A stretch of 64,000 bases of DNA, from the NCBI GenBank assembly GCA_944472135.2, contig OX235263.1:31115379-31179378 (forward strand), given 5' to 3'. A program made the position numbers and the translations under genes. Numbering within the stretch: the stretch's first letter is position 1; every line of letters begins with the position of its first letter. Shown one piece after another: positions 1 to 11,872 of this stretch. This DNA is from Trichobilharzia regenti. Lineage: Eukaryota; Platyhelminthes; Trematoda; Strigeidida; Schistosomatidae. The notes beneath the pieces are model-generated. The model searched no databases, was not told the DNA's origin, and saw only the letters and a program-made list of their open reading frames with translations.

Positions 1-392
1 GAAGGATAAAGTATTTAAGTAAAAGCTTTAGACTTTACCTGTAACTTTCGGGTTATTCGGTTTCACAGCAATCACGTAACAGACCCACAAGTCCTGTATA
101 TTTGAAAGAGTGAGGAGGATGTTGCTACAGAAGTAGCACCTGAAGCTTTGGCAGTAGTTCGAGACAGCGGGAAGTACCACACACAGGCTCGGTGAGGAAG
201 AAATGGTTGAATAAAATTCGCCGGATAGGAAGATCAGGTTTCCCAAACGAATAATTCACAAAATTGGATATTTCCGGTTAGAGAGGAAAAAGCACGTCTT
301 ATTCAAGGAGCGCGCTCGACATAATCCGCCTGGGAGTCCAATATCCAAGGTCAGATTCAGATTATAGGGATGAAAAGCTCTTGTTGCCTATG
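1..392. other. No gene seen
   Basis: I find no supported coding region here. Short open frames lack recognisable motifs. The segment adjoins a minus-strand non-LTR retrotransposon 3' fragment and may be part of its decayed 3' flank. Confidence 0.4.
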
Positions 393-608
393 CTAATCCA
401 CACTATATTTATCTCTGCAGAGATCCAGTTTCTCTCTGAAAGCGTTCACCGATGGAGCTGTTACTATTGAATCAGGTAAGGAGTTCCAATATCCAATGTC
501 TTTTTTACGAGCTAGTATAAACCAATTTGATTTCTTTGTACTCGCTTCTTGATTGTAAGGTATAGGTTCCTGATCTTCGGTAAAATTCTGCTTAGCTTGT
601 CCCGCCAC
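393..608 (-). pseudogene. Non-LTR retrotransposon ORF2 C-terminal fragment
   Basis: The last part of this 71-residue frame reads YWNSLPDSIVTAPSVNAFRE, the WNxLP...V..A.SVN.F...LD pattern that ends ORF2 proteins of many metazoan jockey/CR1-type retrotransposons, where it lies after the reverse transcriptase thumb. Only about 45 residues match the family and the upstream part is not recognisable, so this is a 5'-truncated remnant. It lies opposite in strand to the next RT fragment and is a separate insertion. The subfamily cannot be named. Confidence 0.5.
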
Positions 609-819
609 TCGACTGTCGTAGCTTTGGTTGACTCCAAAGGGAGTAGTGCTGGGATTAATTATGTGTGTTTTGTAGTGTGAGGTATGTTAAGACTGTTGCT
701 ACTGTGACCCTTACGCCAGTTAGTCCTCCGGTATCATCGACAAGAGAAAAGAGATAGTTTCTAAGCAACCGGATGCAAATGGTCAGGTTAGGTTCCCACT
801 CATCCAACCCGTTCGGATA

Positions 820-1763
820 ACAAGTGGAGTTATACAAGGTAGTGTCCTAGGTCCACTGCTATTCCTGTTATATTTCAATGACATCGGCGACGTTATTAAA
901 CATGGCAGACCTTTCCTATTCGCCAATGACATCAAAATAGTGTATCACTCACTCAGAAATGAAGTGTCATGTGTATTTAGTAGGATTCAAGATGATATTG
1001 ATAGCATCCAATCATGGTGTAACACATGGAAAATGAAGTTTAACGTTGATAATTGGTGTGCTATGCTCCAGAAACATTTCGCCTAAACTTTCCATCTCCC
1101 TACACAACAATCTTATTCCTCACCTGCCACTTACAGCAGATTTGGGTGTAAAATACACTCCAGAATTTAGCCTGACGGAATATGTTAAATTACAAGCGTC
1201 AAAGGTCAAAAGGCTATTTGAAATTTTATTCCGAAACTTTAAGACGAGTGAATCCAAAATTATACTGTACAAGTTGTGCGTAAGACCCTTACTCGAATTT
1301 CGTCCCCCTATCATGGACAGTGTCTCCGTAAAAGACAGATGCAAATTAGAAAGTCTACAAATGGCGTTTACTAAACGTCCAGTAGGTGAAAATCTTTGCA
1401 TTTCTTACTACGACAGATGTAATCTATCCGACTTGGAACCCTTATTGGTTAGACGACTGAATTTTAACCTAAAAATTACATTTAGGATTGCTAAAGGGCT
1501 TATATATTTCCCCCACAATGACTCTACTTTTAGTTCACCTAAGAAATATAACCTTAGAAATAAATCTTCATCTTTTAAAGTTCCCGGCTGTCATACAAAA
1601 TACAGATCAAACTCTTTCACTACGTGATACTGTTGTATTTGGAACCGTCTTCCAACTGAAGTTACAAACAGTCCTACCTCAAAAACTTTCTCATCTCTGC
1701 TGAACAAATATTTTATTGACAACGGGTTAGAAAGGGTATGCGACAAACTAAAATTAGAGATCT
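820..1763 (+). pseudogene. Decayed CR1-like ORF2: RT palm to C-terminus
   Basis: The frame starting near 820 reads a GVIQGSVLGPLLF block followed by the RT active-site box. The box reads FAND where the family has FADD, so the first catalytic aspartate is replaced by asparagine. A frameshift near 1040 moves the reading into 1046-1627, which carries thumb-region blocks such as KIILYKLCVRPLLEF. Another shift near 1625 leads to the terminal IWNRLPTEV block and a stop near 1763. Fingers and endonuclease are missing. Block order matches the intact ORF2 at 38109-41405. This is an old, inactive 5'-truncated copy. Confidence 0.8.
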
Positions 1764-2156
1764 AATACGGCACTCCTTTGACCCTCACTGTTACCTCCCG
1801 AAATCCGTAAACTCTATGTTTGACACCACTTTCTTAATCAGCCTTAAATTTTAAATGTTTTTCTTCAATCAAATATTTTTGCATATATCACTGATAATAT
1901 TGTATTATGAGTATTTCGGCATGCTAAGGTTCGATCTCAAGATCCAGATGCAAATCAACTGTTGACGACTGGTATTAAAATATCTCTGGAGCCCGCCTAA
2001 TGCTATACGTAAGCACTATCTAGATATATGCAAATGAAGGCCCAAATGGTGGTTGTCTAAATAATCAAATAAACGGCGAGATTTAAATAGTAATGAATCT
2101 TATCTTATTATCCCATAACTATAATCCAGTGTACTCAAGATTTCCAGAACAACATA
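1764..2156. other. Non-coding; probable 3' UTR of the preceding RT fragment
   Basis: AT-rich sequence without a supported ORF. Its start probably belongs to the 3' UTR of the non-LTR fragment ending at 1763. Its last five bases (2152-2156, acata) are the left target-site duplication of the LTR array that follows. Confidence 0.5.
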
Positions 2157-2514
2157 TGTCAATGGAGTTGAAGATTGAACGATCAATTCTTGGTTGTTTG
2201 CTTAAAATCAACTTCCCCAATTTTCGCGGAGGCATCAATACGACAGTCATCGTCTCATCGGTCGCTGTTCAGAAAGAAGAGTGAAACATCGTCAGAAGTA
2301 ATACAATGATTTATTATTGTAATATTTGTTTTCAGACCTTAGTTCGCTTATTCTTTTTATATGTTGGTGTAACAATAAAGAAATATCAAACGGCGGATCG
2401 GTGTTTTGGTTTATTCGTCCGTTATTACTAAGCGTTTCTGAAATCTTCGAAGAAAAGCGTGGACCTGAGCGTAGCGAGAGCTGGGCATTAACGGTTTATG
2501 AGACGTGGCTGACA
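2157..2514 (+). repeat. LTR1, 5' LTR of the outer element
   Basis: A 358-bp LTR beginning TGTCAATG and ending CTGACA, so it has TG...CA ends and a short TGTCAA/TTGACA-type terminal inverted repeat. It contains an AATAAA at 2374-2379, a plausible polyadenylation signal. The acata immediately upstream matches the bases after LTR5. Confidence 0.85.
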
Positions 2515-2657
2515 GTTTCTGATGGTAGAAACAGATTTGGCGGATTCAGACAGTTGGTGAAAGTTTGGATAGTCACCGTTCATCTTTCCTGGTGCCGGTC
2601 AAGTCCTCTTTGAACAAGCAATATCTGAAACGTTTTGGAATTGAGTCAAGTTCAACA
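2515..2657 (+). promoter_or_regulatory. 5' leader with possible primer-binding site
   Basis: This leader lies between LTR1 and the gag ATG at 2658. A TGGTAGAAACAG stretch begins about eight bases after the LTR and resembles the TGG start of a tRNA-derived primer site, but it also sits in a GTTTCT...AGAAAC stem and is altered in the later copies. The primer assignment is only tentative. Confidence 0.3.
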
Positions 2658-4613
2658 ATGCCTGGGTCAAAGAAGGGACAGAGCGTCTTGGATGCAAACA
2701 GGTAAGTAAGTCATGTTGACTTGTCTGTTAATTGTAACGATGTGTCTGATGTTAAGCATGACATGGTTGATGTTACTGTTTCGCCGTTCAGGGATAATAG
2801 GAACATCAAACTCCCTAAACTTGAACCACGGTGTTTTGATGGAAACCCAGCTGTTTATTCACAATTTGTAAAGGAGTTTGAGATCATGTTGAGTGGTTTT
2901 TTATTAAATGATGAAATGAAGTTAATGTATTTGATGAGGTATTGCACTGGAGATGCTTCGAGAGCTATACAGTGCTGTAAGTTTATGAAGCCAAAAGAGG
3001 GCTACTACGAGGCTCTGAGCATATTACGTCAAAGGTTTGGAAGACCTTCGATGATTGCAGGGAAATTATTCGACGCTGTTAAGGATAATGGTGGTCAATT
3101 ACGGGATGACTCTCAGGCACTCACTGAGTTTTTAGATAATTTGCTAATTTACAAGAATGGAATGATTTCGATGAATCGCATGAGTGACCTCAACTCGAAT
3201 TTTATACTAGAAGTAATAGCAAGACGTCTACCTACTCGACTGCAAAGGAAGTGGGTGAAGATAAGCTCCCGTATGGAGGATGACGGTATCGAGCCAAAGT
3301 TTGATGATATCCTGAAACTGGTAAATACTAGTGTCAATCAATCTATGAGCAAGTTCGCCAGTCTGTTAGATCTCACCCCTAGAATAGAGCAGTCTGAGGG
3401 TAAAACGCACTCACTGATGACGAATAAGCCTCAGAGAGGTGGATATCGAGAAGGCTCCATGATGTCTAGTAATGCATATAGACCTAGTGAGTGTAACAGC
3501 TTTCGTAGTACATCCTCAACAGATAAGTTGCAAGATGCAAGACAAACACGGTTGTGTTGTACTCGTTTGCAAGTGGTGCATACAAAGGTGAACTGTGAAC
3601 CAGTAAGCAAGTTCAGTGATAAGCTATATGTAAACTCCGGGCCTGACTCCGAATTGTGTGACGATAACTGTGCGGTGAAGAAGTCTGTAGTTACAACTGG
3701 TAAGCCATTGTTGAATAGAGTGTCACAGAATAGAGTTACTGCTTCAGAGTGCAGTTCTGACTCCAAAAGTTTACAAAGTATAACTAGTCAGAGTGAAGAT
3801 ATAAAACCTTTAATGATTTTTGAGGAGGAACCAAAATTGTCTACTTCTGTTATTAAAGAGTTTGAAAATGATGAACTTGACGGTAAATTGAATATTTGTG
3901 ATAATGATCATGATAGTGCAGATTTGTCTTTGGTTGATCATGATGAGATGAGGGATATGCCTACTACTGCTAAGTTGAACAAAGTTTCTGTACAACTTGA
4001 ACGTGAAGTAGAAATAAATGCAGATGCAGTTGCAGAAGTTATGGATATTTGTGAGACCGTCAGCGTGAGTGATCAGCATGTAGCCCACCTATCATCAGAT
4101 GCTAGTGCTGAACCTGAGATGATAGTAAAAGACACCAGTGGTGGTGGTCTTCCAGGTAGACAACTTTCTGAAAGCCGAACAACAACAGCTTCTGATCCAC
4201 CGCTATGTTCATCAACTGATATCAAACAGTCGTCGTTGGTTCTGTCATCCACAAAGAAACAGACGCCCATCAACTCAAGTAACATGTGCAATGACTATGC
4301 TAGTATCAGTTCGTTTGAAAGGACGAATATCAATGGTCAGTGTAGTGAGGATAAGCCAAGTGTAAACGAGAGAGTAGTTGTTAAATTGACTTGCACGAAT
4401 AAAGGCATTTCTAGTTTCAAGTTACTATTTGAATGCTATTATCTTTGGTGTAAATTACTCTGTTTCTACACTTGGTTGATGAGATATGTCGTGTGTTTGT
4501 TGGTCATCTATATTCTACGATACAATGACATGGGCGTGTTGCCGTTCAGATTTGAGGATATAGCTGATAGAAGGAAGTTAGCAATTGAACTCTGCGACGA
4601 TTTTCCAACCTAG
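2658..4613 (+). pseudogene. BEL/Pao-type Gag-like ORF, copy 1 (early stop)
   Basis: The original start is ATG at 2658 (MPGSKK...), as in the intact copy at 15248-17200. Here the sixteenth codon is TAA (2703-2705), where the intact copy has a lysine codon. The frame is then open to the TAG at 4611-4613. It contains the N-terminal BEL/Pao gag-associated domain (DUF1759-like: CFDGNPAVYSQFVKEFE, then YCTGDASRAIQ and LRQRFGRPS), a long Ser/Asp-rich polar middle and a hydrophobic C-terminal segment. No zinc knuckle or pol domain is present. The product probably cannot be made from its own start. Confidence 0.75.
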
Positions 4614-4659
4614 AGCGTCAACCTCAGAAGGGTTGTAGGCGTATTGCTGTAAGTCCTAC

Positions 4660-5023
4660 TGTCAATGGAGTTGAAGATTGAACGATCAATTCTTGGTTGT
4701 TTGCTCAAAATCAACTTCCCCGATTTTCGCGGAGGCATCAATACGACAGTCATCGTCTCATCGGTCGCTGTTCAGAAAGAAGAGTAAAATATCGTCAGAA
4801 GTAACAATGATTTATTATTGTAATATTAGTTTTCAGACCTTAGTTAGCTTAGTTCGTTTATTCCTTTTATATGTTGGTGTAACAATAAAGAAATAACAAG
4901 CAGCAGATCGGTGTTTTGGTTTTTGCGTCCGTTATTACTAAGCGTTTCCGAAACTCAAAGGAACAGCGTGGGCACGAGCGTAGCGAGAGCTGGGCATTAA
5001 CGGTTTATGAGACGATACTGACA
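4660..5023 (+). repeat. LTR2, 5' LTR of the inner nested element
   Basis: This 364-bp LTR has TGTCAATG...CTGACA ends. The bases before it are the 3' UTR motif aagtcctac rather than a polypurine context, so it is a 5' LTR sitting at an insertion site. It shares the duplicated gttagcttagttcg tract and the caagcagcagatcgg variant with LTR3 and LTR4, not with LTR1 or LTR5. Confidence 0.85.
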
Positions 5024-5167
5024 GTTTCTGACGATAGAAACAGATCTGGCGGATTCAAACAGTTGATGAAAGTTTGGATAGTCGCCGTTCATTTTTCCTG
5101 GTGCCGGTCAAGTCCTCTTTGAACAAGCAATATCTGAAACGTTTTTGGAATTGGGTCAAGTTCAACA

Positions 5168-7123
5168 ATGCCTGGGTGAAAGAAGGGACAGAGTGTCTTG
5201 GATACCAACAGGAAAGTAAGTCATGTTGACTTGTCTGTTAATTGTAACGATGTGTCTGATGTTAAGCATGACATGGTTGATGTTACTGTTTCGCCGTTCA
5301 GGGATAATAGGAACATCAAACTCCCTAAACTTGAACCACGGTGTTTTGATGGAAACCCAGCTGTTTATTCACAATTTGTAAAGGAGTTTGAGATCATGTT
5401 GAGTGGTTTTTTATTAAATGATGAAATGAAGTTAATGTATTTGATGAGATATTGCACTGGAGATGCTTCAAGAGCTATACAGTGCTGTAAGTTTATGAAG
5501 CCAAAAGAGGGCTACTACGAGGCTCTGAGCATATTACGTCAAAGGTTTGGAAGACCTTCGATGATTGCAGGGAAATTATTCGACGCTGTTAAGGATAATG
5601 GTGGTCAATTACGGGATGACTCTCAGGCACTCACTGAGTTTTTAGATAATTTGCTAATTTACAAGAATGGAATGATTTCGATGAATCGCATGAGTGACCT
5701 CAACTCGAATTTTATACTAGAAGTAATAGCAAGACGTCTACCTACTCGACTGCAAAGGAAGTGGGTGAAGATAAGCTCCCGTATGGAGGATGACGGTATC
5801 GAGCCAAAGTTTGATGATATCCTGAAACTGGTAAATACTAGTGTCAATCAATCTATGAGCAAGTTCGCCAGTCTGTTAGATCTCACCCCTAGAATAGAGC
5901 AGTCTGAGGGTAAAACGCACTCACTGATGACGAATAAGCCTCAGAGAGGTGGATATCGAGAAGGCTCCATGATGTCTAGTAATGCATATAGACCTAGTGA
6001 GTGTAACAGCTTTCGTAGTACATCCTCAACAGATAAGTTGCAAGATGCAAGACAAACACGGTTGTGTTGTACTCGTTTGCAAGTGGTGCATACAAAGGTG
6101 AACTGTGAACCAGTAAGCAAGTTCAGTGATAAGCTATATGTAAACTCCGGGCCTGACTCCGAATTGTGTGACGATAACTGTGCGGTGAAGAAGTCTGTAG
6201 TTACAACTGGTAAGCCATTGTTGAATAGAGTGTCACAGAATAGAGTTACTGCTTCAGAGTGCAGTTCTGACTCCAAAAGTTTACAAAGTATAACTAGTCA
6301 GAGTGAAGATATAAAACCTTTAATGATTTTTGAGGAGGAACCAAAATTGTCTACTTCTGTTATTAAAGAGTTTGAAAATGATGAACTTGACGGTAAATTG
6401 AATATTTGTGATAATGATCATGATAGTGCAGATTTGTCTTTGGTTGATCATGATGAGATGAGGGATATGCCTACTACTGCTAAGTTGAACAAAGTTTCTG
6501 TACAACTTGAACGTGAAGTAGAAATAAATGCAGATGCAGTTGCAGAAGTTATGGATATTTGTGAGACCGTCAGCGTGAGTGATCAGCATGTAGCCCACCT
6601 ATCATCAGATGCTAGTGCTGAACCTGAGATGATAGTAAAAGACACCAGTGGTGGTGGTCTTCCAGGTAGACAACTTTCTGAAAGCCGAACAACAACAGCT
6701 TCTGATCCACCGCTATGTTCATCAACTGATATCAAACAGTCGTCGTTGGTTCTGTCATCCACAAAGAAACAGACGCCCATCAACTCAAGTAACATGTGCA
6801 ATGACTATGCTAGTATCAGTTCGTTTGAAAGGACGAATATCAATGGTCAGTGTAGTGAGGATAAGCCAAGTGTAAACGAGAGAGTAGTTGTTAAATTGAC
6901 TTGCACGAATAAAGGCATTTCTAGTTTCAAGTTACTATTTGAATGTTATTATCTTTGGTGTAAATTACTCTGTTTCTACACTTGGTTGATGAGATATGTC
7001 GTGTGTTTGTTGGTCATCTATATTCTACGATACAATGACATGGGCGTGTTGCCGTTCAGATTTGAGGATATAGCTGATAGAAGGAAGTTAGCAATTGAAC
7101 TCTGCGACGATTTTCCAACCTAG
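5168..7123 (+). pseudogene. BEL/Pao-type Gag-like ORF, copy 2 (early stop)
   Basis: The ancestral ATG at 5168 is followed three codons later by TGA (5177-5179; the intact copy has a serine codon there). From about 5198 the frame is open for 641 codons to 7123. Domain layout matches copy 1: DUF1759-like N-terminal part, polar middle, hydrophobic C-terminus ending ELCDDFPT. Its 3' end shares RKLAIEL with copy 1 while its 5' end shares the TGA with copy 3. It therefore looks like a hybrid of outer and inner copies formed by unequal exchange. Confidence 0.75.
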
Positions 7124-7169
7124 AGCGTCAACCTCAGAAGGGTTGTAGGCGTATTGCTGTAAGTCCTAC

Positions 7170-7533
7170 TGTCAATGGAGTTGAAGATTGAACGATCAAT
7201 TCTTGGTTGTTTGCTCAAAATCAACTTCCCCGATTTTCGCGGAGGCATCAATACGACAGTCATCGTCTCATCGGTCGCTGTTCAGAAAGAAGAGTAAAAT
7301 ATCGTCAGAAGTAACAATGATTTATTATTGTAATATTAGTTTTCAGACCTTAGTTAGCTTAGTTCGTTTATTCCTTTTATATGTTGGTGTAACAATAAAG
7401 AAATAACAAGCAGCAGATCGGTGTTTTGGTTTTTGCGTCCGTTATTACTAAGCGTTTCCGAAACTCAAAGGAACAGCGTGGGCACGAGCGTAGCGAGAGC
7501 TGGGCATTAACGGTTTATGAGACGATACTGACA
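7170..7533 (+). repeat. LTR3, duplicate of LTR2
   Basis: LTR3 is 364 bp and lies exactly 2510 bp from LTR2 with the same flanks (aagtcctac before, the same leader after). No independent TSD distinguishes it, which supports tandem duplication of one LTR+gag unit rather than a third insertion. Confidence 0.8.
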
Positions 7534-7677
7534 GTTTCTGACGATAGAAACAGATCTGGCGGATTCAAACAGTTGATGAAAGTTTGGATAGTCGCCGTTC
7601 ATTTTTCCTGGTGCCGGTCAAGTCCTCTTTGAACAAGCAATATCTGAAACGTTTTTGGAATTGGGTCAAGTTCAACA

Positions 7678-9633
7678 ATGCCTGGGTGAAAGAAGGGACA
7701 GAGTGTCTTGGATACCAACAGGAAAGTAAGTCATGTTGACTTGTCTGTTAATTGTAACGATGTGTCTGATGTTAAGCATGACATGGTTGATGTTACTGTT
7801 TCGCCGTTCAGGGATAATAGGAACATCAAACCCCCTAAACTTGAACCACGGTGTTTTGATGGAAACCCAGCTGTTTATTCACAATTTGTAAAGGAGTTTG
7901 AGATCATGTTGAGTGGTTTTTTATTAAATGATGAAATGAAGTTAATGTATTTGATGAGGTATTGCACTGGAGATGCTTCGAGAGCTATACAGTGCTGTAA
8001 GTTTATGAAGCCAAAAGAGGGCTACTACGAGGCTCTGAGCATATTACGTCAAAGGTTTGGAAGACCTTCGATGATTGCAGGGAAATTATTCGACGCTGTT
8101 AAGGATAATGGTGGTCAATTACAGGATGACTCCCAGGCACTCACTGAGTTTTTAGATAATTTGCTAATTTACAAGAATGGAATGATTTCGATGAATCGCA
8201 TGAGTGACCTCAACTCGAATTTTATACTAGAAGTAATAGCAAGACGTCTACCTACTCGACTGCAAAGGAAGTGGGTGAAGATAAGCTCCCGTATGGAGGA
8301 TGACGGTATCGAGCCAAAGTTTGATGATATCCTGAAACTGGTAAATACTAGTGTCAATCAATCTATGAGCAAGTTCGCCAGTCTGTTAGATCTCACCCCT
8401 AGAATAGAGCAGTCTGAGGGTAAAACGCACTCACTGATGACGAATAAGCCTCAGAGAGGTGGATATCGAGAAGGCTCCATGATGTCTAGTAATGCATATA
8501 GACCTAGTGAGTGTAACAGCTTTCGTAGTACATCCTCAACAGATAAGTTGCAAGATGCAAGACAAACACGGTTGTGTTGTACTCGTTTGCAAGTGGTGCA
8601 TACAAAGGTGAACTGTGAACCAGTAAGCAAGTTCAGTGATAAGCTATATGTAAACTCCGGGCCTGACTCCGAATTGTGTGACGATAACTGTGCGGTGAAG
8701 AAGTCTGTAGTTACAACTGGTAAGCCATTGTTGAATAGAGTGTCACAGAATAGAGTTACTGCTTCAGAGTGCAGTTCTGACTCCAAAAGTTTACAAAGTA
8801 TAACTAGTCAGAGTGAAGATATAAAACCTTTAATGATTTTTGAGGAGGAACCAAAATTGTCTACTTCTGTTATTAAAGAGTTTGAAAATGATGAACTTGA
8901 CGGTAAATTGAATATTTGTGATAATGATCACGATAGTGCAGATTTGTCTTTGGTTGATCATGATGAGATGAGGGATATGCCTACTACTGCTAAGTTGAAC
9001 AAAGTTTCTGTACAACTTGAACGTGAAGTAGAAATAAATGCAGATGCAGTTGCAGAAGTTATGGATATTTGTGAGACCGTCAGCGTGAGTGATCAGCATG
9101 TAGCCCACCTATCATCAGATGCTAGTGCTGAACCTGAGATGATAGTAAAAGACACCAGTGGTGGTGGTCTTCCAGGTAGACAACTTTCTGAAAGCCGAAC
9201 AACAACAGCTTCTGATCCACCGCTATGTTCATCAACTGATATCAAACAGTCGTCGTTGGTTCTGTCATCCACAAAGAAACAGACGCCCATCAACTCAAGT
9301 AACATGTGCAATGACTATGCTAGTATCAGTTCGTTTGAAAGGACGAATATCAATGGTCAGTGTAGTGAGGATAAGCCAAGTGTAAACGAGAGAGTAGTTG
9401 TTAAATTGACTTGCACGAATAAAGGCATTTCTAGTTTCAAGTTACTATTTGAATGTTATTATCTTTGGTGTAAATTACTCTGTTTCTATACTTGGTTGAT
9501 GAGATATGTTGTGTGTTTGTTGGTCATCTATATTCTACGATACAATGACATGGGCGTGTTGCCGTTCAGATTTGAGGATATAGCTGATAGAAGGAAGTTA
9601 GCAAATGAACTCTGCGACGATTTTCCAACCTAG
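7678..9633 (+). pseudogene. BEL/Pao-type Gag-like ORF, copy 3 (early stop)
   Basis: Copy 3 has the same TGA as copy 2 (7687-7689) just after the ancestral ATG at 7678, then an open frame from about 7708 to 9633. It differs from copies 1 and 2 at a few residues (PPKLEP instead of LPKLEP, GGQLQDD instead of GGQLRDD, RKLANEL instead of RKLAIEL). Unlike the others it is followed by a long 3' UTR leading to a true 3' LTR, so it supplies the 3' half of the inner element. Confidence 0.75.
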
Positions 9634-10398
9634 AGCGTCAACCTGAGAAGGGTTGTAGGCGTACTGGTGTAAGTCCTGCGATTCTTCAAAGGAATTCCAT
9701 CAAGACATGAACTGCGAGTTTTTGTGTACAGTTTGTTTATATGTGTGGTGTGGCATATCAATTAGTGTTTTTTGGATTCATTGTGTTTACTTGTTGTTTT
9801 CGTGTCTTGTTGTTATTGCATAATTTTGTTAAAATTTTCGTCGTGATTACTTCTGAATTTGTTTCGAGTCTTCTACATCCATGAATGAATTGATTGATGT
9901 TAAGGACAGCAGATAGGGCGTATACGCCGGGGAGGCTAGGCTATTGCTGAGAATGAAATGCACACGGAGATAATTGTTAGCTGCGGTCCGACACGCCGGG
10001 GAGAAATAGTGTAAACTACTGAGGCTCGCATGCGTCACCGTTACTAGAACTGAGGCAGAATGAGTGACAAGCGATTGCAGTGGTAATTGGTAGTGAGTAG
10101 ATAAGAGGATGAGCGTAGAGTATCGTGAGGTACTGCCATGGTCACGTTGCATTCTGCAAGAGTCATTCTAGCAAGTGGCGATTGTGTTGCAAAATGTCAA
10201 GAGGAGGTCTCTATCTGGAGGCGCAGGTCGTCAGCGATGTGTGAGATTGTGCTGTGGGTATGCTTGTGGTGTGTTGGCTTTTCTGTTTGTTTTCCATTTC
10301 AGCTCTGTCCGTGTGACCCAGGTTCTCGCAATGGCATCCAAGTCAACGTGCATTGGTCGTGAAGGAAAAAAGGGTTGGATCCCTTTTTTGCCGGGGAG
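9634..10398 (+). other. 3' UTR of the inner element
   Basis: This region contains one copy of the stem-loop repeat (caacctgagaagg ... gtaggcgtactggtgtaagtcctgc, from 9637). It starts like repeat R1 of the full elements but continues as R3, so the first two repeats were lost by recombination between repeats. A purine-rich tract (gaaggaaaaaaggg) near 10362 and ccgggga just before LTR4 form the polypurine-like context of a 3' LTR. Small open frames here have no recognisable protein. Confidence 0.65.
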
Positions 10399-10762
10399 AG
10401 TCAATGGAGTTGAAGATTGAACGATCAATTCTTGGTTGTTTGCTCAAAATCAACTTCCCCGATTTTCGCGGAGGCATCAATACGACAGTCATCGTCTCAT
10501 CGGTCGCTGTTCAGAAAGAAGAGTAAAATATCGTCAGAAGTAACAATGATTTATTATTGTAATATTAGTTTTCAGACCTTAGTTAGCTTAGTTCGTTTAT
10601 TCCTTTTATATGTTGGTGTAACAATAAAGAAATAACAAGCAGCAGATCGGTGTTTTGGTTTTTGCGTCCGTTATTACTAAGCGTTTCCGAAACTCAAAGG
10701 AACAGCGTGGGCCCGAGCGTAGCGAGAGCTGGGCATTAACGGTTTATGAGACGATATTGACA
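10399..10762 (+). repeat. LTR4, 3' LTR of the inner element
   Basis: This 364-bp LTR ends ATTGACA. Its first base is mutated, so it starts AGTCAATGG rather than TGTCAATGG. It is preceded by the polypurine-type context and followed by cctac, which matches the cctac before LTR2: the inner element's 5-bp TSD. Confidence 0.85.
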
Positions 10763-11872
10763 CCTACAATTCTTCAAAGGGTGGCGCATCAATGAGCAGT
10801 CCAATGTGCTTGGTGTGTGATTTTGTACATATGTTCATATTGTATATACTGAATTGGTATCATTTATCATCTAGCTGTTGAAAATTCTGTTTGTGTCCGG
10901 ACGACTTCCACTTGGATCATCAACCTGAGAAGGAATGTAGGTGTACCGCTGTAAGTCCTACAGTTCTTCAAGGGTAGTTTGTCGTGCCAGAATCCACAAC
11001 ATTTGATGTGTTGATTGTACATATGTTTGTGTTAAATAATTGTGTGAGTTCCAATTATTGTAATTATTGGTTAATCTTGTTTGTGTCCGGACATTCCACA
11101 AATTACAATCGTCAACCTGAGAAGGCTTGTAGGCGTACTGGTGTAAGTCCTGCGATTCTTCAAAGGAATTCCATCAAGACATGAACTGCGAGTTTTTGTG
11201 TACAGTTTGTTTATATGTGTGGTGTGGCATATCAATTAGTGTTTTTTGGATTCATTGTGTTTACTTGTTGTTTTCGTGTCTTGTTGTTATTGCATAATTT
11301 TGTTAAAATTTTCGTCGTGATTACTTCTGAATTTGTTTCGAGTCTTCTACATCCATGAATGAATTGATTGATGTTAAGGACAGCAGATAGGGCGTATACG
11401 CCGGGGAGGCTAGGCTATTGCTGAGAATGAAATGCACACGGAGATAATTGTTAGCTGCGGTCCGACACGCCGGGGAGAAATAGTGTAAACTACTGAGGCT
11501 CGCATGCGTCACCGTTACTAGAACTGAGGCAGAATGAGTGACAAGCGATTGCAGTGGTAATTGGTAGTGAGTAGATAAGAGGATGTGCGTAGAGTATCGT
11601 GAGGTACTGCCATGGTCACGTTGCATTCTGCAAGAGTCATTCTAGCAAGTGGCGATTGTGTTGCAAGATGTCAAGAGGAGGTCTCTATCTGGAGGCGCAG
11701 GTCGTCAGCGATGTGTGAGATTGTGCTGTGGGTATGCTTGTGGTGTGTTGGCTTTTCTGTTTGTTTTCCATTTCAGCTCTGTCCGTGTGACCCAGGTTCT
11801 CGCAATGGCATCCAAGTCAACGTGTATTGGTCGTGAAGGAAAAAAGGGTTGGATCCCGTTTTTGCCGGGGAA
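10763..11872 (+). other. 3' UTR remainder of the outer element, with stem-loop repeats
   Basis: This resumes the outer element's 3' UTR exactly where copy 1 was interrupted: cctacaattcttcaaagg continues repeat R1. Repeats R2 (from about 10918) and R3 (from about 11108) follow, each with a gtagg...cctac-type stem and a tttgtgtccggac motif between units. The last part, from about 11280, is nearly the same as 9806-10398. Purine-rich gaaggaaaaaaggg and ccggggaa precede LTR5. No protein is evident. Confidence 0.7.

Noticed and set aside
2510..9633. The 2510-bp periodic gag units as a satellite or a host gene family
   Set aside because: LTR ends, TSDs and BEL gag similarity explain them as retrotransposon units.
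10138..10428. Small overlapping open frames in the 3' UTR of the gag-only elements (also at 11612-11902 and 14067-14357)
   Set aside because: They recur only because the 3' UTR recurs, lie in several frames on both strands and show no protein motif.
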